This document shows, in pieces, positions 25,150 to 36,299 of a stretch of DNA of 64,000 bases. The position numbers and the translations under genes are program-made. Within the stretch, counting starts at the first letter, position 1, and each line of letters begins with the position of its first letter. The DNA comes from Luidia sarsii (Eukaryota > Echinodermata > Asteroidea > Paxillosida > Luidiidae). The stretch is from assembly GCA_949987565.1 (NCBI GenBank), contig OX465120.1, forward strand, positions 4,831,587 through 4,895,586, read 5' to 3'. Below the pieces are notes generated by a model, which made no database searches, was not told the DNA's origin, and saw only the letters and a list, made by a program, of their open reading frames with translations.

Positions 25150-26196
25150 AGATGGCGGCCGTAGTCATGGCGACGCCCCGAGGCAAGCCCAGATCTGAAT
25201 CAAACCCGCTGCCTGATATGTACATTTGAATAAGAGACTGACAAGTTTGTGAGGAATTCTAGATCGCTCGAACGAATCCAGAACGATTTCCATGATTCTA
25301 AAACCAATACATTATCACCTGTACATAGTATTAACATCCCAACTGTGATTTGCATGTCCACAACGGGGCCGTTTTATTCATACGATAAGATTGATGATAT
25401 ACCAGTAATGCACACTAACACAATGTGCAATAACAATTAACAAGTTCCTAACAAGTTCCTACGAAAATGCAAGATCGACTTATACATTGCCATTGTAAAT
25501 ACAAATGCATTGTGAATACAACCAAAGTTATGGGTAATACATGTACTTAATCTCATTAGAGCTGTCGAAATTAATTACTTCTGAAGAAAATCATAAAACC
25601 GGCCGCATAAAAATCAGAACAACAACAGAAGTCGGCTGCGCAATAACATGACGTCATTCTGTCTTTTTTTCACAATTTTACAATGACTGGATACCCAATC
25701 CATCAGGTACATTTAACTGTATAACATCTGTTACGTAATACGCAAAGGCTGCCCCTTCATCCCAGCCTCGCTTTTGCCAAACACTTCTAAGATCTATCAG
25801 CTCTGTATCTTTACATCAGAGAATATACAGCATCATATGAGCCTGCTTAATATTACAAAGCCTTCAGACCAGATTTCTATGTGAAAATGCATCGAGACAA
25901 TAAAACAAGAGCTACGTTGAACGTTTCATTGGCACATTCTGCTGTGACCTTTATTGGCCTTTCTACGTGATGTCATCTGAGTAGGGCGCCCTCTACTGGA
26001 GGTTGGAAGGATACCTCATCGGCCATTCCTGCGCACCAATATACATAGCTACTAACATTAAACAACTATTAACATAGCATAACATAACAAGCTATTATTT
26101 TCAAATTGTTTGGCCTACTAAGACAACGGCTGTAAGACGTCCGCGGAAATGGTCCAATCAGCCATGTCGTCTTTCTGCTACTTCTAAAAACTCTTT
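25150..26196. other. Intergenic region between convergent genes
   Basis: AT-rich, no ORF with coding character. It holds the presumed 3' UTRs of the neighbouring plus and minus genes and a short GGGCGCCCTCTAC motif near 25,984 that resembles the AGAGGGCGC core of local repeats. Confidence 0.6.
25899..25955. terminator. Back-to-back poly(A) signals of convergent genes
   Basis: AATAAA at 25,899-25,904 on the plus strand lies about 750 bases after the stop of the plus gene. TTTATT at 25,950-25,955 (AATAAA on the minus strand) lies about 515 bases after the amidase stop. If both are used, the two transcripts overlap by tens of bases. Usage is inferred from motif and position only. Confidence 0.4.
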
Positions 26197-26312
26197 GCCT
26201 TTGAGAAAGGTCCTGCTATATAGGATTGAAACGTCAGGCCCTCTAACTTTTTAGATTGATGTATTGCAGGTCATTTTAGTCAGTGAGCAGTTTGCAACAG
26301 TTTTTGTATCAA
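26197..26312 (-). mobile_element. SINE 3' body fragment
   Basis: GCCTTTGAGAAAGGTCCTGC, then GATTGAAACGTCAGGCCC, then TTTTAGTCAGTGAGCAGTTTG. This is the reverse of the 3' part of the tRNA-headed SINE seen complete at 57,052-57,260. Confidence 0.8.
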
Positions 26313-26468
26313 CTTAACTTCTAAAACTCGCTTGATTATGTCAAGTAGTGTTAAGGTGTGCGTTTAATTCTACATCCTGGATAGCCAAGGTGAAGTGGTA
26401 AGAATGGAAGTGAACACAAATTCTATATTGTATTCAGATGTCAGTGAGCTATGAGGGTTTTATCTTGT

Positions 26469-27845
26469 CTACACCGCCAAGGCTTTGTGAATAGCGCCCG
26501 ATATGGCTATCAGACGGCCATCTGTCCCTGGCAGTCCCTCGATCTGCATCCCGAATGGCGCGCCGCTGCATCGACTGAACCCTCCAGGAACAACCAGGGA
26601 GGGATTGTTGCAGACATTGGCGCAGTCGTGGTTCTCCACCACCACCATCAGCTCCCCGGACGTGTCTGCCTTGAAGGCCTCAAGAGTGGAAGGAGGAATC
26701 TTACTGGCCGGCATCAGGATGCAGTCCACCCGATGCTCCTGGAAGTACCTCCCGAAGTCCCTGATGAGCTTGCTCTTGGCTTCTTCGGCCGCCGTCAAGA
26801 CGTCCTGGCTTGGGGGGTCACGCAGGGAGCTGGCGAACCCCGCCTTGACGTCTGGAGAGGCGATCTTCTCGCCGATCTCCTCGAGGGTCACCTTGTGGCC
26901 TTGTTCCTGGAGGTACTCCCTGAAGCAGGGAATCAGCTCCTTGTTGATGGAGGGGAGGAAGTACTTTTGGCAGACGTCGGCGAGGTCCGGGATCGTCCCC
27001 TCGTCGATGACCACGAAGCCTTTCCTCGTCAGCGTTGCCAGGACCATCTCCGAGTACTCCTGCACCTCGGGGTGGAGATTCTCCCAGAAGTGGGATCTCG
27101 GAACGCCGATCCTGATGTCTGCTGGGGACAGGTATGCGGGAGGGTCTTCCCCGGTCACCACCGTGTTCAGGAGCGCTAGGTCGCCGGGGCTGCGGACCAG
27201 CGGACCCACGGAGTCCCTGGAGTGCGTGGCCTTGAGGCCGTAGTCGCACGGCCATCTCCCGATGGTGGGTCGCAGACCGTAGACCCCGCAGTACGAGGCG
27301 GGGATGCGGACCGACCCGCCCGTGTCTGTCCCCAGGGCTACGGGGACGATATCGGCGGCCACGGCACCCGCACTGCCACCGCTGCTGCCCCCACAGGTGA
27401 AGTCGAAGTTGTGGAAGTTGTGGCTATCGCCCGTGTAGGCGTTTGTGGTGCTAGTGCCGTAGGCTAACTCGTGCATGTTTGTTCTTCCTGCGTGGATGGC
27501 CCCTGCCGCTAGCAATCTCCTCACAACCTCGGCGGTCCTGGTAGATCTTAGACCAGACAGCGCCGGCGTGCCAGCCCCTGTGACCTCCCCCTCCACATCG
27601 ATGTTATCCTTCAACGCCACCGGGATCCCCTCCAGGGCGCGATTGGTCTTGTCGGCGTATCTGGCATCCGCCTGTCTAGCGCCCTCTAGCAGGCGTTCGG
27701 TGTCCATGGAGACGAAGTAGTTGAACGCACTCAGGTCGCGCGCGCGTTTGATGACGCGCTGCGCGTACGCTTCGCACGTCAGCGTGCCATCACTGAAACC
27801 TTTCAGGAGTTCCTGAACACTCAGGCGATACATCTCCGGATTCAT
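26469..27845 (-). CDS. Amidase-signature hydrolase (indoleacetamide/mandelamide-hydrolase-like)
   Basis: Encodes 458 residues from ATG at 27,845 to TAG at 26,469. The amidase signature is complete. Catalytic Lys79 is in VALKDNID, cis-Ser154 in GGSSGGSAG and nucleophile Ser178 in [13 protein letters not shown]. The spacings of 75 and 24 residues equal those of fatty-acid amide hydrolase (Lys142, Ser217, Ser241). The family hydrolyses amide C-N bonds. The segment [10 protein letters not shown] with [10 protein letters not shown] resembles the indoleacetamide/mandelamide hydrolase branch more than GatA or FAAH, so substrate is uncertain; no membrane anchor is seen, suggesting a soluble enzyme. 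The open frame extends to 27,962, but a splice acceptor (TTTTCCTACACTGTGCAG, exon from 27,856) lies just before this ATG, so the extra 39 codons are probably intron. The coding part is otherwise uninterrupted, which is unusual for a 1.4-kb animal gene and raises retroposition or old bacterial transfer. It converges on the 24.7-kb gene. Confidence 0.9.
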   Translation of the reverse strand: MNPEMYRLSVQELLKGFSDGTLTCEAYAQRVIKRARDLSAFNYFVSMDTERLLEGARQADARYADKTNRALEGIPVALKDNIDVEGEVTGAGTPALSGLRSTRTAEVVRRLLAAGAIHAGRTNMHELAYGTSTTNAYTGDSHNFHNFDFTCGGSSGGSAGAVAADIVPVALGTDTGGSVRIPASYCGVYGLRPTIGRWPCDYGLKATHSRDSVGPLVRSPGDLALLNTVVTGEDPPAYLSPADIRIGVPRSHFWENLHPEVQEYSEMVLATLTRKGFVVIDEGTIPDLADVCQKYFLPSINKELIPCFREYLQEQGHKVTLEEIGEKIASPDVKAGFASSLRDPPSQDVLTAAEEAKSKLIRDFGRYFQEHRVDCILMPASKIPPSTLEAFKADTSGELMVVVENHDCANVCNNPSLVVPGGFSRCSGAPFGMQIEGLPGTDGRLIAISGAIHKALAV

Positions 27846-27880
27846 GTCCGTAGTTCCTGCACAGTGTAGGAAAATAGATT
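27846..27880 (-). other. Splice acceptor and 5' UTR start of the amidase gene
   Basis: On the minus strand a pyrimidine-rich run CTATTTTCCTACACTGTGCAG is followed at 27,856 by GAACTACGGAC and the ATG. This implies at least one non-coding upstream exon to the right, which I could not place. Confidence 0.6.
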
Positions 27881-28178
27881 GTACACAATTGTTTACGGAA
27901 GACTTTCGACTGAAATTCAGGCTGAATCTAAATTTTGAGATAATCATTTCGGAGCTAAACAAGGTAGATCTTGGTCAAACTATTTCTAGGTTCTAGGCAC
28001 GGATCTGACTGATATTCTATGGAATAAAAAACAATTGGAAGAAGACAGCTGTCCCAATGGTGATCTACTTGGTCCAGGGATAAATAGGGTGACTTAATCA
28101 AATTCTTTTCGCTACACAAACATTGTTCATGATTGCTTTTGGTCCAAAATTCTTTTTGAATTAATAAAAAATAACACT

Positions 28179-28235
28179 CTGCCGTTGAGAAAGGTCCTGC
28201 TAGGATCGAAACGTCAGGCCCACTAAATTTTAAGA
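28179..28235 (-). mobile_element. SINE 3' body fragment
   Basis: CTGCCGTTGAGAAAGGTCC and GATCGAAACGTCAGGCCCAC match the SINE tail in reverse orientation; the tRNA-like head is absent. Confidence 0.75.
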
Positions 28236-28694
28236 TAATAACGATAACAATTAAAGTGAAGAGCCATCCTGAAATCTATAAACCCGGAATGATTTCAATG
28301 ATTTACAAGAAGTGCATCACAATAAACCAATCCATTGATAAACTTGTTATCTATAATCTTCCCATCAAAACCAATCATGCTGTAAAGTAAGTCCATACGT
28401 AATGGCCGTTTAGTCTCAGAATTGTTGGCCTCTGATCTGACGTACGTGACCTATCATATTCACATCAGGATTCATAGTGACTGTTTTGCTCCCAGCAAAC
28501 ACGGAAATATCAGCACGAGAAAGCTTTGAATGCATCGATCGTGGTTTCATGGTTGCGTTTTGCACACAAGCAGAGCCTCATGCACTGTAGTCTAGAGGAC
28601 CTAAGTATGAAAAGGCGATATGAGAAAACAATTGTCTCGTTTGGGGTACAAAGATATAGGTCTGTTGAGTGCAAATGTTAAGCCTTGCGCTAGC

Positions 28695-29035
28695 TATAAG
28701 ATAGTCTTGGGCCAAGACGTCAGTGATCGGTATTGGAGTTATGAGTACGTCCAAGCCGAATTTCTGCAAGGGGTTTTTGGATGGACCCCTCCACTTCTAC
28801 AGCCAAATAGGCCCACATTACATACCAAATTGAAGAGTGAATCCCGGGTTATCTTAAGCTTCACTTGTTCTACAATTAGCCTCCAAAGACCCCTTATTAA
28901 AAAAAAAAGGTTGTGGATCCACACTTTATGATAATCAGCTCGGCGGAGCCATCCTGGAGGGATTTTGTGTGGTGAACCATATGGCTGCATCCCTCAATCC
29001 ACTGTCGATCACTGACGTCTTGGCCCAAGACTAGC
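28695..29035. mobile_element. Foldback element interrupted by a MITE fragment
   Basis: The left arm AGTCTTGGGCCAAGACGTCAGTGATCGG near 28,703 pairs with its reverse complement at 29,007-29,032 (about 26 paired bases, with weaker pairing beyond). The arms enclose an inverted partial copy of the 481-bp MITE. No transposase frame is visible. Confidence 0.7.
28749..28977 (-). mobile_element. Partial MITE copy, reverse orientation
   Basis: Reverse complement of the left half of the 24,124-24,604 element, including GAGCCATCTTGG-like, GATTATCATAAAGTG and AATAAGGGGTCTTTGG stretches, with an internal deletion around the GGACCATATCTGGC part. Confidence 0.8.
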
Positions 29036-29651
29036 TTTAAGAGTGTGCAAAACTCCTTGCGCACATTCCAACCAGCAGGTACGGTCGGCATAAAAACGTA
29101 CTGCACAGCCCAACCGTTTTAAGTGCCTCGAAATGGCTGGGTTTTTGTGGGTCATACAACACTCAACAGCACAACCATTTATGATCGCATTTTATTTGAC
29201 CAAAGATCACCCCACAATCCCCGTTATCCCATTGCCCCTAACTGTTTACTTACTAATATACTAGTCCACGGTCGATACGCTGTCGATGTTCAGACTACTT
29301 ACTCGACAAGGGTGGGCCACTGTCTACCTACGAACGTGAAGAAGAGCCCTGGTATCAAACCAGAATGCTTCTCTCGGCATAGGCTAGGCAGGTCAGGTCA
29401 GGTCAGCGACTATCAAATCGAAATATAACATGTATTTGGACTGCGTGTTTGATAAACGCTCCAAATCCAATGCAAGCTAGTTCACTGTATGTACAACGAA
29501 TGCGAATAATAGCCCGCGCTCAAGGACGCAATGTTGTATCCCTGTATGTACGCATTGATGTTAATAATGGGTCAACGCTTTCATATTACATTCACGCATG
29601 CGCACATTAAACATCATTGATATTATTATTGTTTGCGTCGAGGTGAATGTT

Positions 29652-29833
29652 ATTCAATGAGGGTCTGCCCTGCGCCGGGATGTCTAGGCCTAATAACCAG
29701 TGTTCAGTGCTTTGCCCGATTGCCTTCTGAGAAAAAAAAATACTAGCACTTGCTGCTCAGCTCAGCAGGCAATCGGGCACGCACGGAGCACTCAATGCTT
29801 TAACATTATGAGTAGAGCAAACCCTCATTGAAT
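29652..29833. mobile_element. Foldback MITE, about 182 bp
   Basis: Ends are inverted copies of ATTCAATGAGGGT, and an internal stem TGCCCGATTGCCT / AGGCAATCGGGCA pairs perfectly around a short A-rich loop. It is non-coding. A degenerate relative of one end is at 61,591-61,625. Confidence 0.75.
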
Positions 29834-30003
29834 CGCACTTTCATTTCAACAATGGAGCACCATGACTAATCTTGTGCACCATAATAACAAATGACCTTAT
29901 ACGCACACCTAGGAATGTTATTGTGTAGGCCCCCCTATTGTGTACCAAAGGTTGGCCTAGGCCTACAATATTGTACTGTATACCATGTACTAACTATTAT
30001 AAT

Positions 30004-30473
30004 GTGCAGCACACAAAATGGCTCCGCCGAGCTGATTATCATAAAGAGTGGACCCACAACTTTTTTTTAATAAGGGGTCTTTGGAGGCTAATTAACTGAT
30101 ACATTGTAGAATAAGTGGCACTTAAGACAACCTGGGGTTCACTCTTCAATTTGGTATGTAATTTGGACCATATCTGGCTTTAAATGTGGCCCTATTTGGC
30201 TGTGGAAGTGGAGGGGTCCATCCCAAAATCCTTGCAGAATTTTGGCTTGGACGGCTACACATTTTGGGAGTGTTTTTTTCTGGGGGTAATTTGCAAAAAA
30301 TCTAATCGGCTAAGAGCACTAAAATTGAAAAGAATCTGAGAGATGAAGGTCTTAACTACAATTTTCAGTAAAGCTACAAGAACTGGGAGACTTTTGGGTG
30401 TGGGATAATTGGCTGTGAAAGTGAGTGTTTTTGTACAGTGTTCAATGGGAGCTCGATTTAGTGTTCTGCACCC
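30004..30473. mobile_element. MITE, copy 2
   Basis: About 90% similar by eye to 24,124-24,604 over its full length, starting GTGCAGCACACAAAATGGCT and ending TTAGTGTTCTGCACCC. A short ORF across its right end (30,409-30,621) is not credible as a gene. Confidence 0.85.
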
Positions 30474-31317
30474 TTATTGCTACCGTTGTTTGTGCATGGC
30501 GCCCTCTTGTGTCTTGGATGAAGGATCTCATTCACATAATTATTTAGTTAACGCTCTACACTTACATCGCGCGACTCGGCGCAAAACGTGGTACGCACAC
30601 GCACTTTGGAAAAAAAGCTGATACGATTTAATTAAAATCGCATTGGGTTAGCTTTCCTTAGGCCACCCTGGTCAGCAACAGATTGATTTGAGGTCATTAA
30701 CCAGTAATCTAGATATACCTAGCTTGAAAGCAAAGGGGTAACTTTTAATCGGGATCTACATTATTAGGAAGCTAATAAGCCTATTCATTTCAAAACTACC
30801 TCCATGTTCAAAGGCACATTACGGGGCTAGACAGTGCAATGAAACTCAACTGTCGGATATCATTGCAGTCATAGAAACGGAATAGGTTATGATTTGAAAT
30901 TGAAAGACAAGACAGAGACACACCTAATAAACGATCGGGAAGAATCACATTTCTGCGCCGCAGATGAAAAACAACAGGATTTCTGCCATTAGATTCGGGA
31001 GAGCTATCCTCCTCACATTTTTTTGTTTTGCGATCGTGGAAGTAGCTAATTGCTACCGTGTCCCTGTTTATTAAGAATTTCTTGACGAATCGTTTTTTTC
31101 GCCTGCCCTGACAACCGGGTTGTTGTTGTTCATATTTTTTCCTTTTTTTCCCATTTTCCTTTCATCTCTAAATCCTTTTTTCCCTATTCCTGTTATAGGC
31201 TTATCAATATTATTCAGACTTTATTTTTTCGAGAGTAGAATGTGAGATGGCACGACGTTTCGATCTGATAGCAAGAGCCTTCTCAGATTACCATTCCCTT
31301 TGTCTTCGGGGGAACTG
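30474..31317. other. No gene seen
   Basis: AT-rich sequence without coding character, splice-site pairs or clear repeats. The T-rich tract 31,110-31,180 is simple sequence. Confidence 0.5.
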
Positions 31318-31600
31318 GATTTAGGTCTCAATCAAAGATCCAGCCACTGGTTCCCGTCCATCAATGTACCTGATATCGGAAGTGGGAACCAGTGTCTCGA
31401 TTCGGAGCTCAATCAAAGATCCAGCCACTAGCCACTGGTTCCCGTCCATCCATTTGCATGGTAACTGGTGTGGGAACCAGTGTCTCGATTTAGGTCTCAA
31501 TCAAAGGTCCAGCCACTGGTTCCCGTCCATCAATGTGCGTGATATGGCGTGGGAACCAGCGTCACGATTCAGATCTCAATCAAAGATCCAGAGACTAGTT
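31318..31600. repeat. Tandem repeat, units of about 80-90 bp
   Basis: Three and a half copies of a unit containing GTCTCAATCAAAGATCCAGC, then CACTGGTTCCCGTCCATC, and ending GTGGGAACCAGTG. CACTGGTTCCC and GGGAACCAGTG are reverse complements, so each unit can fold on itself. Confidence 0.85.
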
Positions 31601-31626
31601 GACTATTAGGGAAAATCACGATTCAA

Positions 31627-31850
31627 GGGCTGGATCTACAGATAGCTCAGATGGAAGAGCACTGGTACGTAAAACCAGAGGTCTCAGGTTCAAGTCCCAG
31701 TCCAGTCAACATTACTGAGTTTTCTTTGCCATTTTTTTGTTTTCAAAACTTCCCAGTCAGTATTAATTATTGATTAATTTGTATTGATTAATAAGTATTG
31801 ATTAATTTGTTGAACTTGAATCCGATCCTAGCAGGACCTTTAAAAAGATC
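31627..31850 (+). mobile_element. tRNA-headed SINE, copy 1
   Basis: The head starts GGGCTGGAT and has a pol III A box (TAGCTCAGATGG, 31,643-31,654) and B box (GGTTCAAGTCC, 31,687-31,697), then TTTTCTTTGCCATTTTT and a diverged body ending GATCCTAGCAGGACCTTT. The head cannot be a working tRNA: the acceptor stem does not pair cleanly and the tail is SINE sequence. Confidence 0.85.
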
Positions 31851-32740
31851 CTATACCTATGTGATCGAAACTTCGACAGGCAATCCTATTTTTTGTATGG
31901 AAAAGATTACCATTTGATATTATTGGTACAAATATAATGTGTGAAAGTAAGGGAGGCCTCGTAGATAAAAATTAATTTGAGGTCGAGTTGGTAAGTGGCA
32001 AGCCGACAAGAGTGCGAGTTGACCTGTCATTATGAAAATGTGATATCAGTTGACTTTGGGCGAGATTTGTTTGGCTTGACAGCTAGCTGGAGGTGTCACT
32101 TTTCTCGCCGCAAGGCGTCGGCCAACATTAAGTTGTTGTTGACACCTATAATTGCTTGCTTTGCAGCTTAAGCCAAAACTTCCCCCAGTCGCCGCCTCGT
32201 CCAATTCCGCAAAGCGCCCTGCCTAATTGTTGACGCTGCGCCTGCGTTCCCCATTGTGACGTGGGGCGGAGGTTGCAGACAATCATTCGTTGCTGTGGCT
32301 TATGGCTTGCTATACAGCGATGTGTGTTTACAGATTATAAGCCAATCACGAAAACCAACTCTCAGACTTTAAGAAAATCAACAAGCCGTATAGGACCGTG
32401 ATCCAATTATTCCATCCCAGCTCCTGACAGCAGCTTAATGTGCGTAATCCTATTAACACTTGAACTTCAAACACGGAACACAATGCGTTGGAGACTGGCT
32501 GTCTCGCCTGGGCTTTTCAGAGATGAAAGTTTGATGGATAAGAAGCGGAAGTGGGCGTGTTGAATGTTCCTTTGTACTGCGTTTGTTATGGATCAACCAA
32601 GGAGAATACTTCCTTGGGTCCGACCATCTACTCTAGTCTTTGTTTGGTGTTAAACACTTTCAGTTTCACATTCGTTTGCGCTAAGCGTATTAAATAGAAG
32701 TTTCGCTGAACAATAAAAAATAATAGAATCCAATTCTTAT
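31851..32740. other. No gene seen
   Basis: Unique-looking sequence. A moderately GC-rich patch at 32,160-32,290 includes TGACGTGGGGCGGAGG and could be regulatory, but no start or splice signal supports a gene. Confidence 0.4.
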
Positions 32741-32860
32741 ACAATTTAGTGGGCCTGACGTTTCGGGCCTGCTAGGATCGAAACGTCAGGCCCACTAAGG
32801 TTTATGATTTGCATTCTGGTAATTTTAGTCAGTGAGCAGTTTTGTATATCACTTAGAATC
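32741..32860. mobile_element. Two SINE tails joined head to head
   Basis: TTAGTGGGCCTGACGTTTCG and its reverse complement CGAAACGTCAGGCCCACTAA flank a 12-base centre, followed by TTTTAGTCAGTGAGCAG. This makes an almost perfect palindrome. Confidence 0.8.
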
Positions 32861-33510
32861 CAATTCTATTTTATGCCACTGGTGAAAAGAGAAACATTAT
32901 GAATAATTTCCGGAAAATTCTTTGTGAAAATTCTGTTTCTGTAGATTATTCCCACAGTCGGCTAGAGTCGGCATTGCGCCCTCATTCGTCCGAATTCGGC
33001 CAGTGCATTCCGTGGTGACTGAAACGTGCTATCGTCTGCCACCGTTTAGGTAGGAAAAAGTCACTTTTTATGGCTTTGTTTGTAAGTTGCGTGGGGAAAC
33101 CCTCAAATTTTGAAAGGAACGTAACAAAAGTCACGCCAGGTCACTGTAATAATGTGGGTTGGGATTACATATTTTGATACTGACGCAAAATGTGTTATTG
33201 TTAAAAATGTTCAGCATGCAAGTCGGGGCGTGGTTGAATTTGTTTTTGAATGATTTCGTGCGACTTTATTATTAATTATCAAAATAAAAATAAAATGCAC
33301 TTCAAATTTTCCCCTATAATTCCTTAAGGAAATATACAATAGAAAGAAGACCTCAACAGCACATTAAACACATTGTAATTTTGTAAGTAGCTAATTATAT
33401 GGTTTTTAAAGTTCAGAAAACGTTAAAGTTAAAATACTGCATTTTATAGACACAGAAAATAATCAAGCTGTTAAATTTGAGTTTGCATGAAAAGGTAAAG
33501 TTTCCCTAAA

Positions 33511-33603
33511 ATGGCGTCGGACCGGAATATCTTTACCGTTTCCCACAAAGCAGTTGCTCCATATCTTGAGCTCCAATTTCTCCTTGGAACAACTGAATAT
33601 AAG
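33511..33603 (+). CDS. Candidate first coding exon, unidentified protein
   Basis: ATG at 33,511 opens 31 codons (MASDRNIFTVSHKAVAPYLE and eleven more residues) ending in AAG before a donor GTAATG, phase 0. The context CCTAAAATGG is acceptable for initiation. Amino-acid content is coding-like and free of repeats, and there is a GC-rich, promoter-like stretch at 32,950-33,050 upstream. I do not recognise the protein and no following exon of matching phase was found with confidence: the exon at 34,443 ends in a different phase and would need an intervening exon or be a separate start. Confidence 0.35.
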
Positions 33604-33689
33604 GTAATGGGATAAATGTTACAAACACTTTTTAACTGAATTAAAATGAATTAGTAATACTTCGGCTTAGATGCCTGAGTACAACTACT

Positions 33690-33880
33690 AGTAATAGTAA
33701 TATTTTGTTTTGAGTTTTCCAAAGTGTTATTGATTTGTTGTACTTGTACTACTACTAGTACTTTTAGTAGTAGTAACAAGTTAATATTTTGTTTTAAGTT
33801 TTCCAAATGCTTATTTTATTGGGTTGTTGTACTAGTACTACTAGTACAATAGTAGTAGTATTAGTAACAAGTTAGCATTT
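33690..33880. repeat. Diverged direct repeat with TAGTAGTA tracts
   Basis: Two copies of about 95 bp, each with ATATTTTGTTTT(G/A)AGTTTTCC, TTGTTGTACT and GTAGTAGTA(A/T)..AACAAGTTA. A weaker third copy is near 34,350. Confidence 0.7.
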
Positions 33881-34442
33881 TGTACAGTAACACTAACACT
33901 CAGTACACTGTTAGTGTTAGAGTAGTTAGATCACTTTTGAATTACACTATGAAATAGGGCCTGGTACGGTAGGCCTACAGTACAAGAATGGTAGTAGGTA
34001 ACTCATTTGTCAATCAAGTCACCTGTAATTTGAAAGTGAGCAACCTGTTTGTTCCTCTACACAGCAGGTGTAATCTGTGTCCCCTACGCTGAGTAGAGAG
34101 ACAATTTGCAGCTATTGTCACCAATGCAAACAGACTGCAAAGCATTCACAGTTTTAAGGTTTCATTTGGTCCCACTGATTAATCAAAGGGGTTTTACGTT
34201 TCCTTAAGGGCCGTCTAGACTTGCTTTTAAATCTTTAGGTTTTTCAGTCTAGTAGGCCTAGCTTAGATAATTATATTGTCAGGGTTTTTCTTAAGGGTAA
34301 GTCAACATTACCTGTTGCTATTACACCCTGCATTAGTGCAAATATTTCTCTTTTGTTTTGAGTTTACCACATCGTTATTGAGTTGGTATTTTTGTATCTT
34401 TTTTTCCGGGAGGAGTGAAGAAGTGAGGATAATCACCCCATT

Positions 34443-34564
34443 ATGACAGAAGCAAAGTCCTTACTGAGATTGGAAAGAATTGGTGCTGAGGAGGAAGAGG
34501 AGGAGGAAATACAGGAGGAAGGGAAGGAGAAAAATTTGAATTCTTCAAAACCTAATGTCCCATG
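34443..34564 (+). CDS. Candidate acidic exon with consensus splice donor
   Basis: ATG at 34,443 opens 40 codons plus two bases and ends CCATG at a perfect donor GTAAGT. The product begins MTEAKSLLRLERIGAE, then has a Glu-rich run (EEEEEEEIQEEGKEK) and NSSKPNVP. Open sequence continues upstream in the same frame to 34,422 (SEDNHPI), so a spliced start with an acceptor at 34,420 is also possible. No domain is recognisable; the Glu run suggests a disordered or coiled segment. Confidence 0.35.
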
Positions 34565-35328
34565 GTAAGTAACCATGGCAAGTAAGCATAACAATAATAA
34601 ATCATATTTTAAGAATGTACCTAGCTCTGCCCATCTTAATTTTCAACCTATACCTAAACTTTATAGCTGCCAACCATTCCTATTTTGGAGGAATCATTCC
34701 TCTTTTGGGGTAAAAATGTATCACCTTTTACAAGCTCTTGCCAACAGATTCTGATTATTGGCTTGGAAATACACGAGTATTCCTATGTAGTTTGCTCTGT
34801 GATTCCTCTTTTAGCAGAAGTATTCCTAATTTCCTTTAAGATAGGTTAGTAGCTACGAACCTTTGGCTCATAGATCTAGATATCTTTTCAGAATTTCTAG
34901 GTTTTTGTGTGTGACACGGACGAAGCCTTGACCCAAGCCTGATTGGGGGATTCGTAAAGGGCCTAAATTTCCGCACTCCTAATTTTTATCTTCATCTCAA
35001 ATTTCCCACCCAACCACAAATAGGCCTCATTGCTCATGTCAATGCTACTTTGAACCTCCCTGGATAGTGTTAAGTATTTGTTCCCATAATCACTCCTTAA
35101 AGGAGACATGACACTGTGTAGTGTTATCAGCCCTACCCATTGCCTTGATCCAATGTCCTGTCATCAAGTTCAAAGGCACATGTTGTCACTGTGGAAGTGA
35201 CGGTCCAACCCATGCACATCCTGGTAGACTTTCTTCCTCCAAGATGATTGATCATCTCTTATCTTTGAGGATGGGATTTAACCCAACAAGAAAACAGCTC
35301 TTCAATCCTAAATTGTCTTTGAAATAGA

Positions 35329-35520
35329 TCTCACTAGGATTGAAAAATCAGGCCCCCTTTTTTTTATTTTTGTTTTACAGTACCACAAAGCTATTGACTA
35401 CTAATACTGACTGGGTATGCAAACAAAAATGCAAACTGGTTACTAACTATACTGACCGAATATCAAAAATTAAGAGGGCCTGACTTTCGATCCTAGCGGG
35501 ACCTTGGAAGGTCCTGCAAG
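35329..35520. mobile_element. SINE body fragments in both orientations
   Basis: CACTAGGATTGAAAAATCAGGCCCCC reads in reverse (35,329-35,358). TTAAGAGGGCCTGACTTTCG followed by ATCCTAGCGGGACC reads forward (35,471-35,510), with TACTGACTGGGT / CTATACTGACC body remnants between. Confidence 0.7.
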
Positions 35521-36299
35521 TATCTCCTTTATTTTGATAAAACAAAGATAATTGACATTGTCTTTGTCATCTCCCTTAAAGATGATGTAAAAATGTTACA
35601 AACTGCATACTAATTAAATGAAGATTAACAGAGTACACTGTTTGAAAAGTCAAGTTCCTCCGGTTCTTTTCAGAACCACACATACTCACAAAAGAGAATT
35701 TTACATGGGGTCACCGCAAGCCTATTCTCAGTATGAAAACCTTCAAATCTCATTCAATTAAATGGCCAGAAGTTTTACAAATCTCAACTTTTAGGTCACT
35801 TGACTTTTTTAATCCTGGCAGGACCTCGCTGACAGACAGCAGACTGGACTACAAACAGATAGGAAAGGATGGAATGCCGTATGGGTGACAGAAGATGGAC
35901 AATGGAGGAAAACTGGAAGACATACTAAGGTGAGATCAACGGGATGACAGGGAGTAGGGAAGGCATCACAGATAGAAAGGAAGATCAGAGGAAGAAGTAA
36001 AGAACATGAACACACAAGTAACATTTTTCTTAATGTCTATAATCTTGGCTTAATCGAGTTAGTAGGCGATGGAGAGAGGCTCTTTCACTCAAAAAGTTAC
36101 TCCTTTTTGGTCTGGATTGCAAGATAGATAGGTTAAACCATGGAGGTGATGTGCTTAATTGGCTGGGGTTTCTCCTTGCTACTTATAGCTCCATGGTTAG
36201 ACGAAAATTAAGCGTTCCGTTGGAATGATGTTGCCTTATTACTTCGACCCAAAAGGAAGAGTATGTTCATATCCCTTTACTTCAATTTGAGCAATTGTC

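Noticed and set aside
26451..27720. Plus-strand ORFs opposite the amidase
   Set aside because: Shadow frames of the GC-rich amidase exon with no family features.
35121..35327. 68-codon plus ORF with a CCHCGSDG motif
   Set aside because: No splice context, ends next to a SINE fragment and no recognisable zinc-finger spacing.
35822..35929. 36-codon phase 0-0 exon with WNAVWVTEDGQW, possible partner of the 33,511 exon
   Set aside because: Its acceptor (AATCCTGGCAGGACCT) is the SINE tail motif and its donor region (GTGAGATCAA..GGGAAGGCATCA) recurs at 42,781, so it is probably repeat-derived. Exonisation cannot be excluded.
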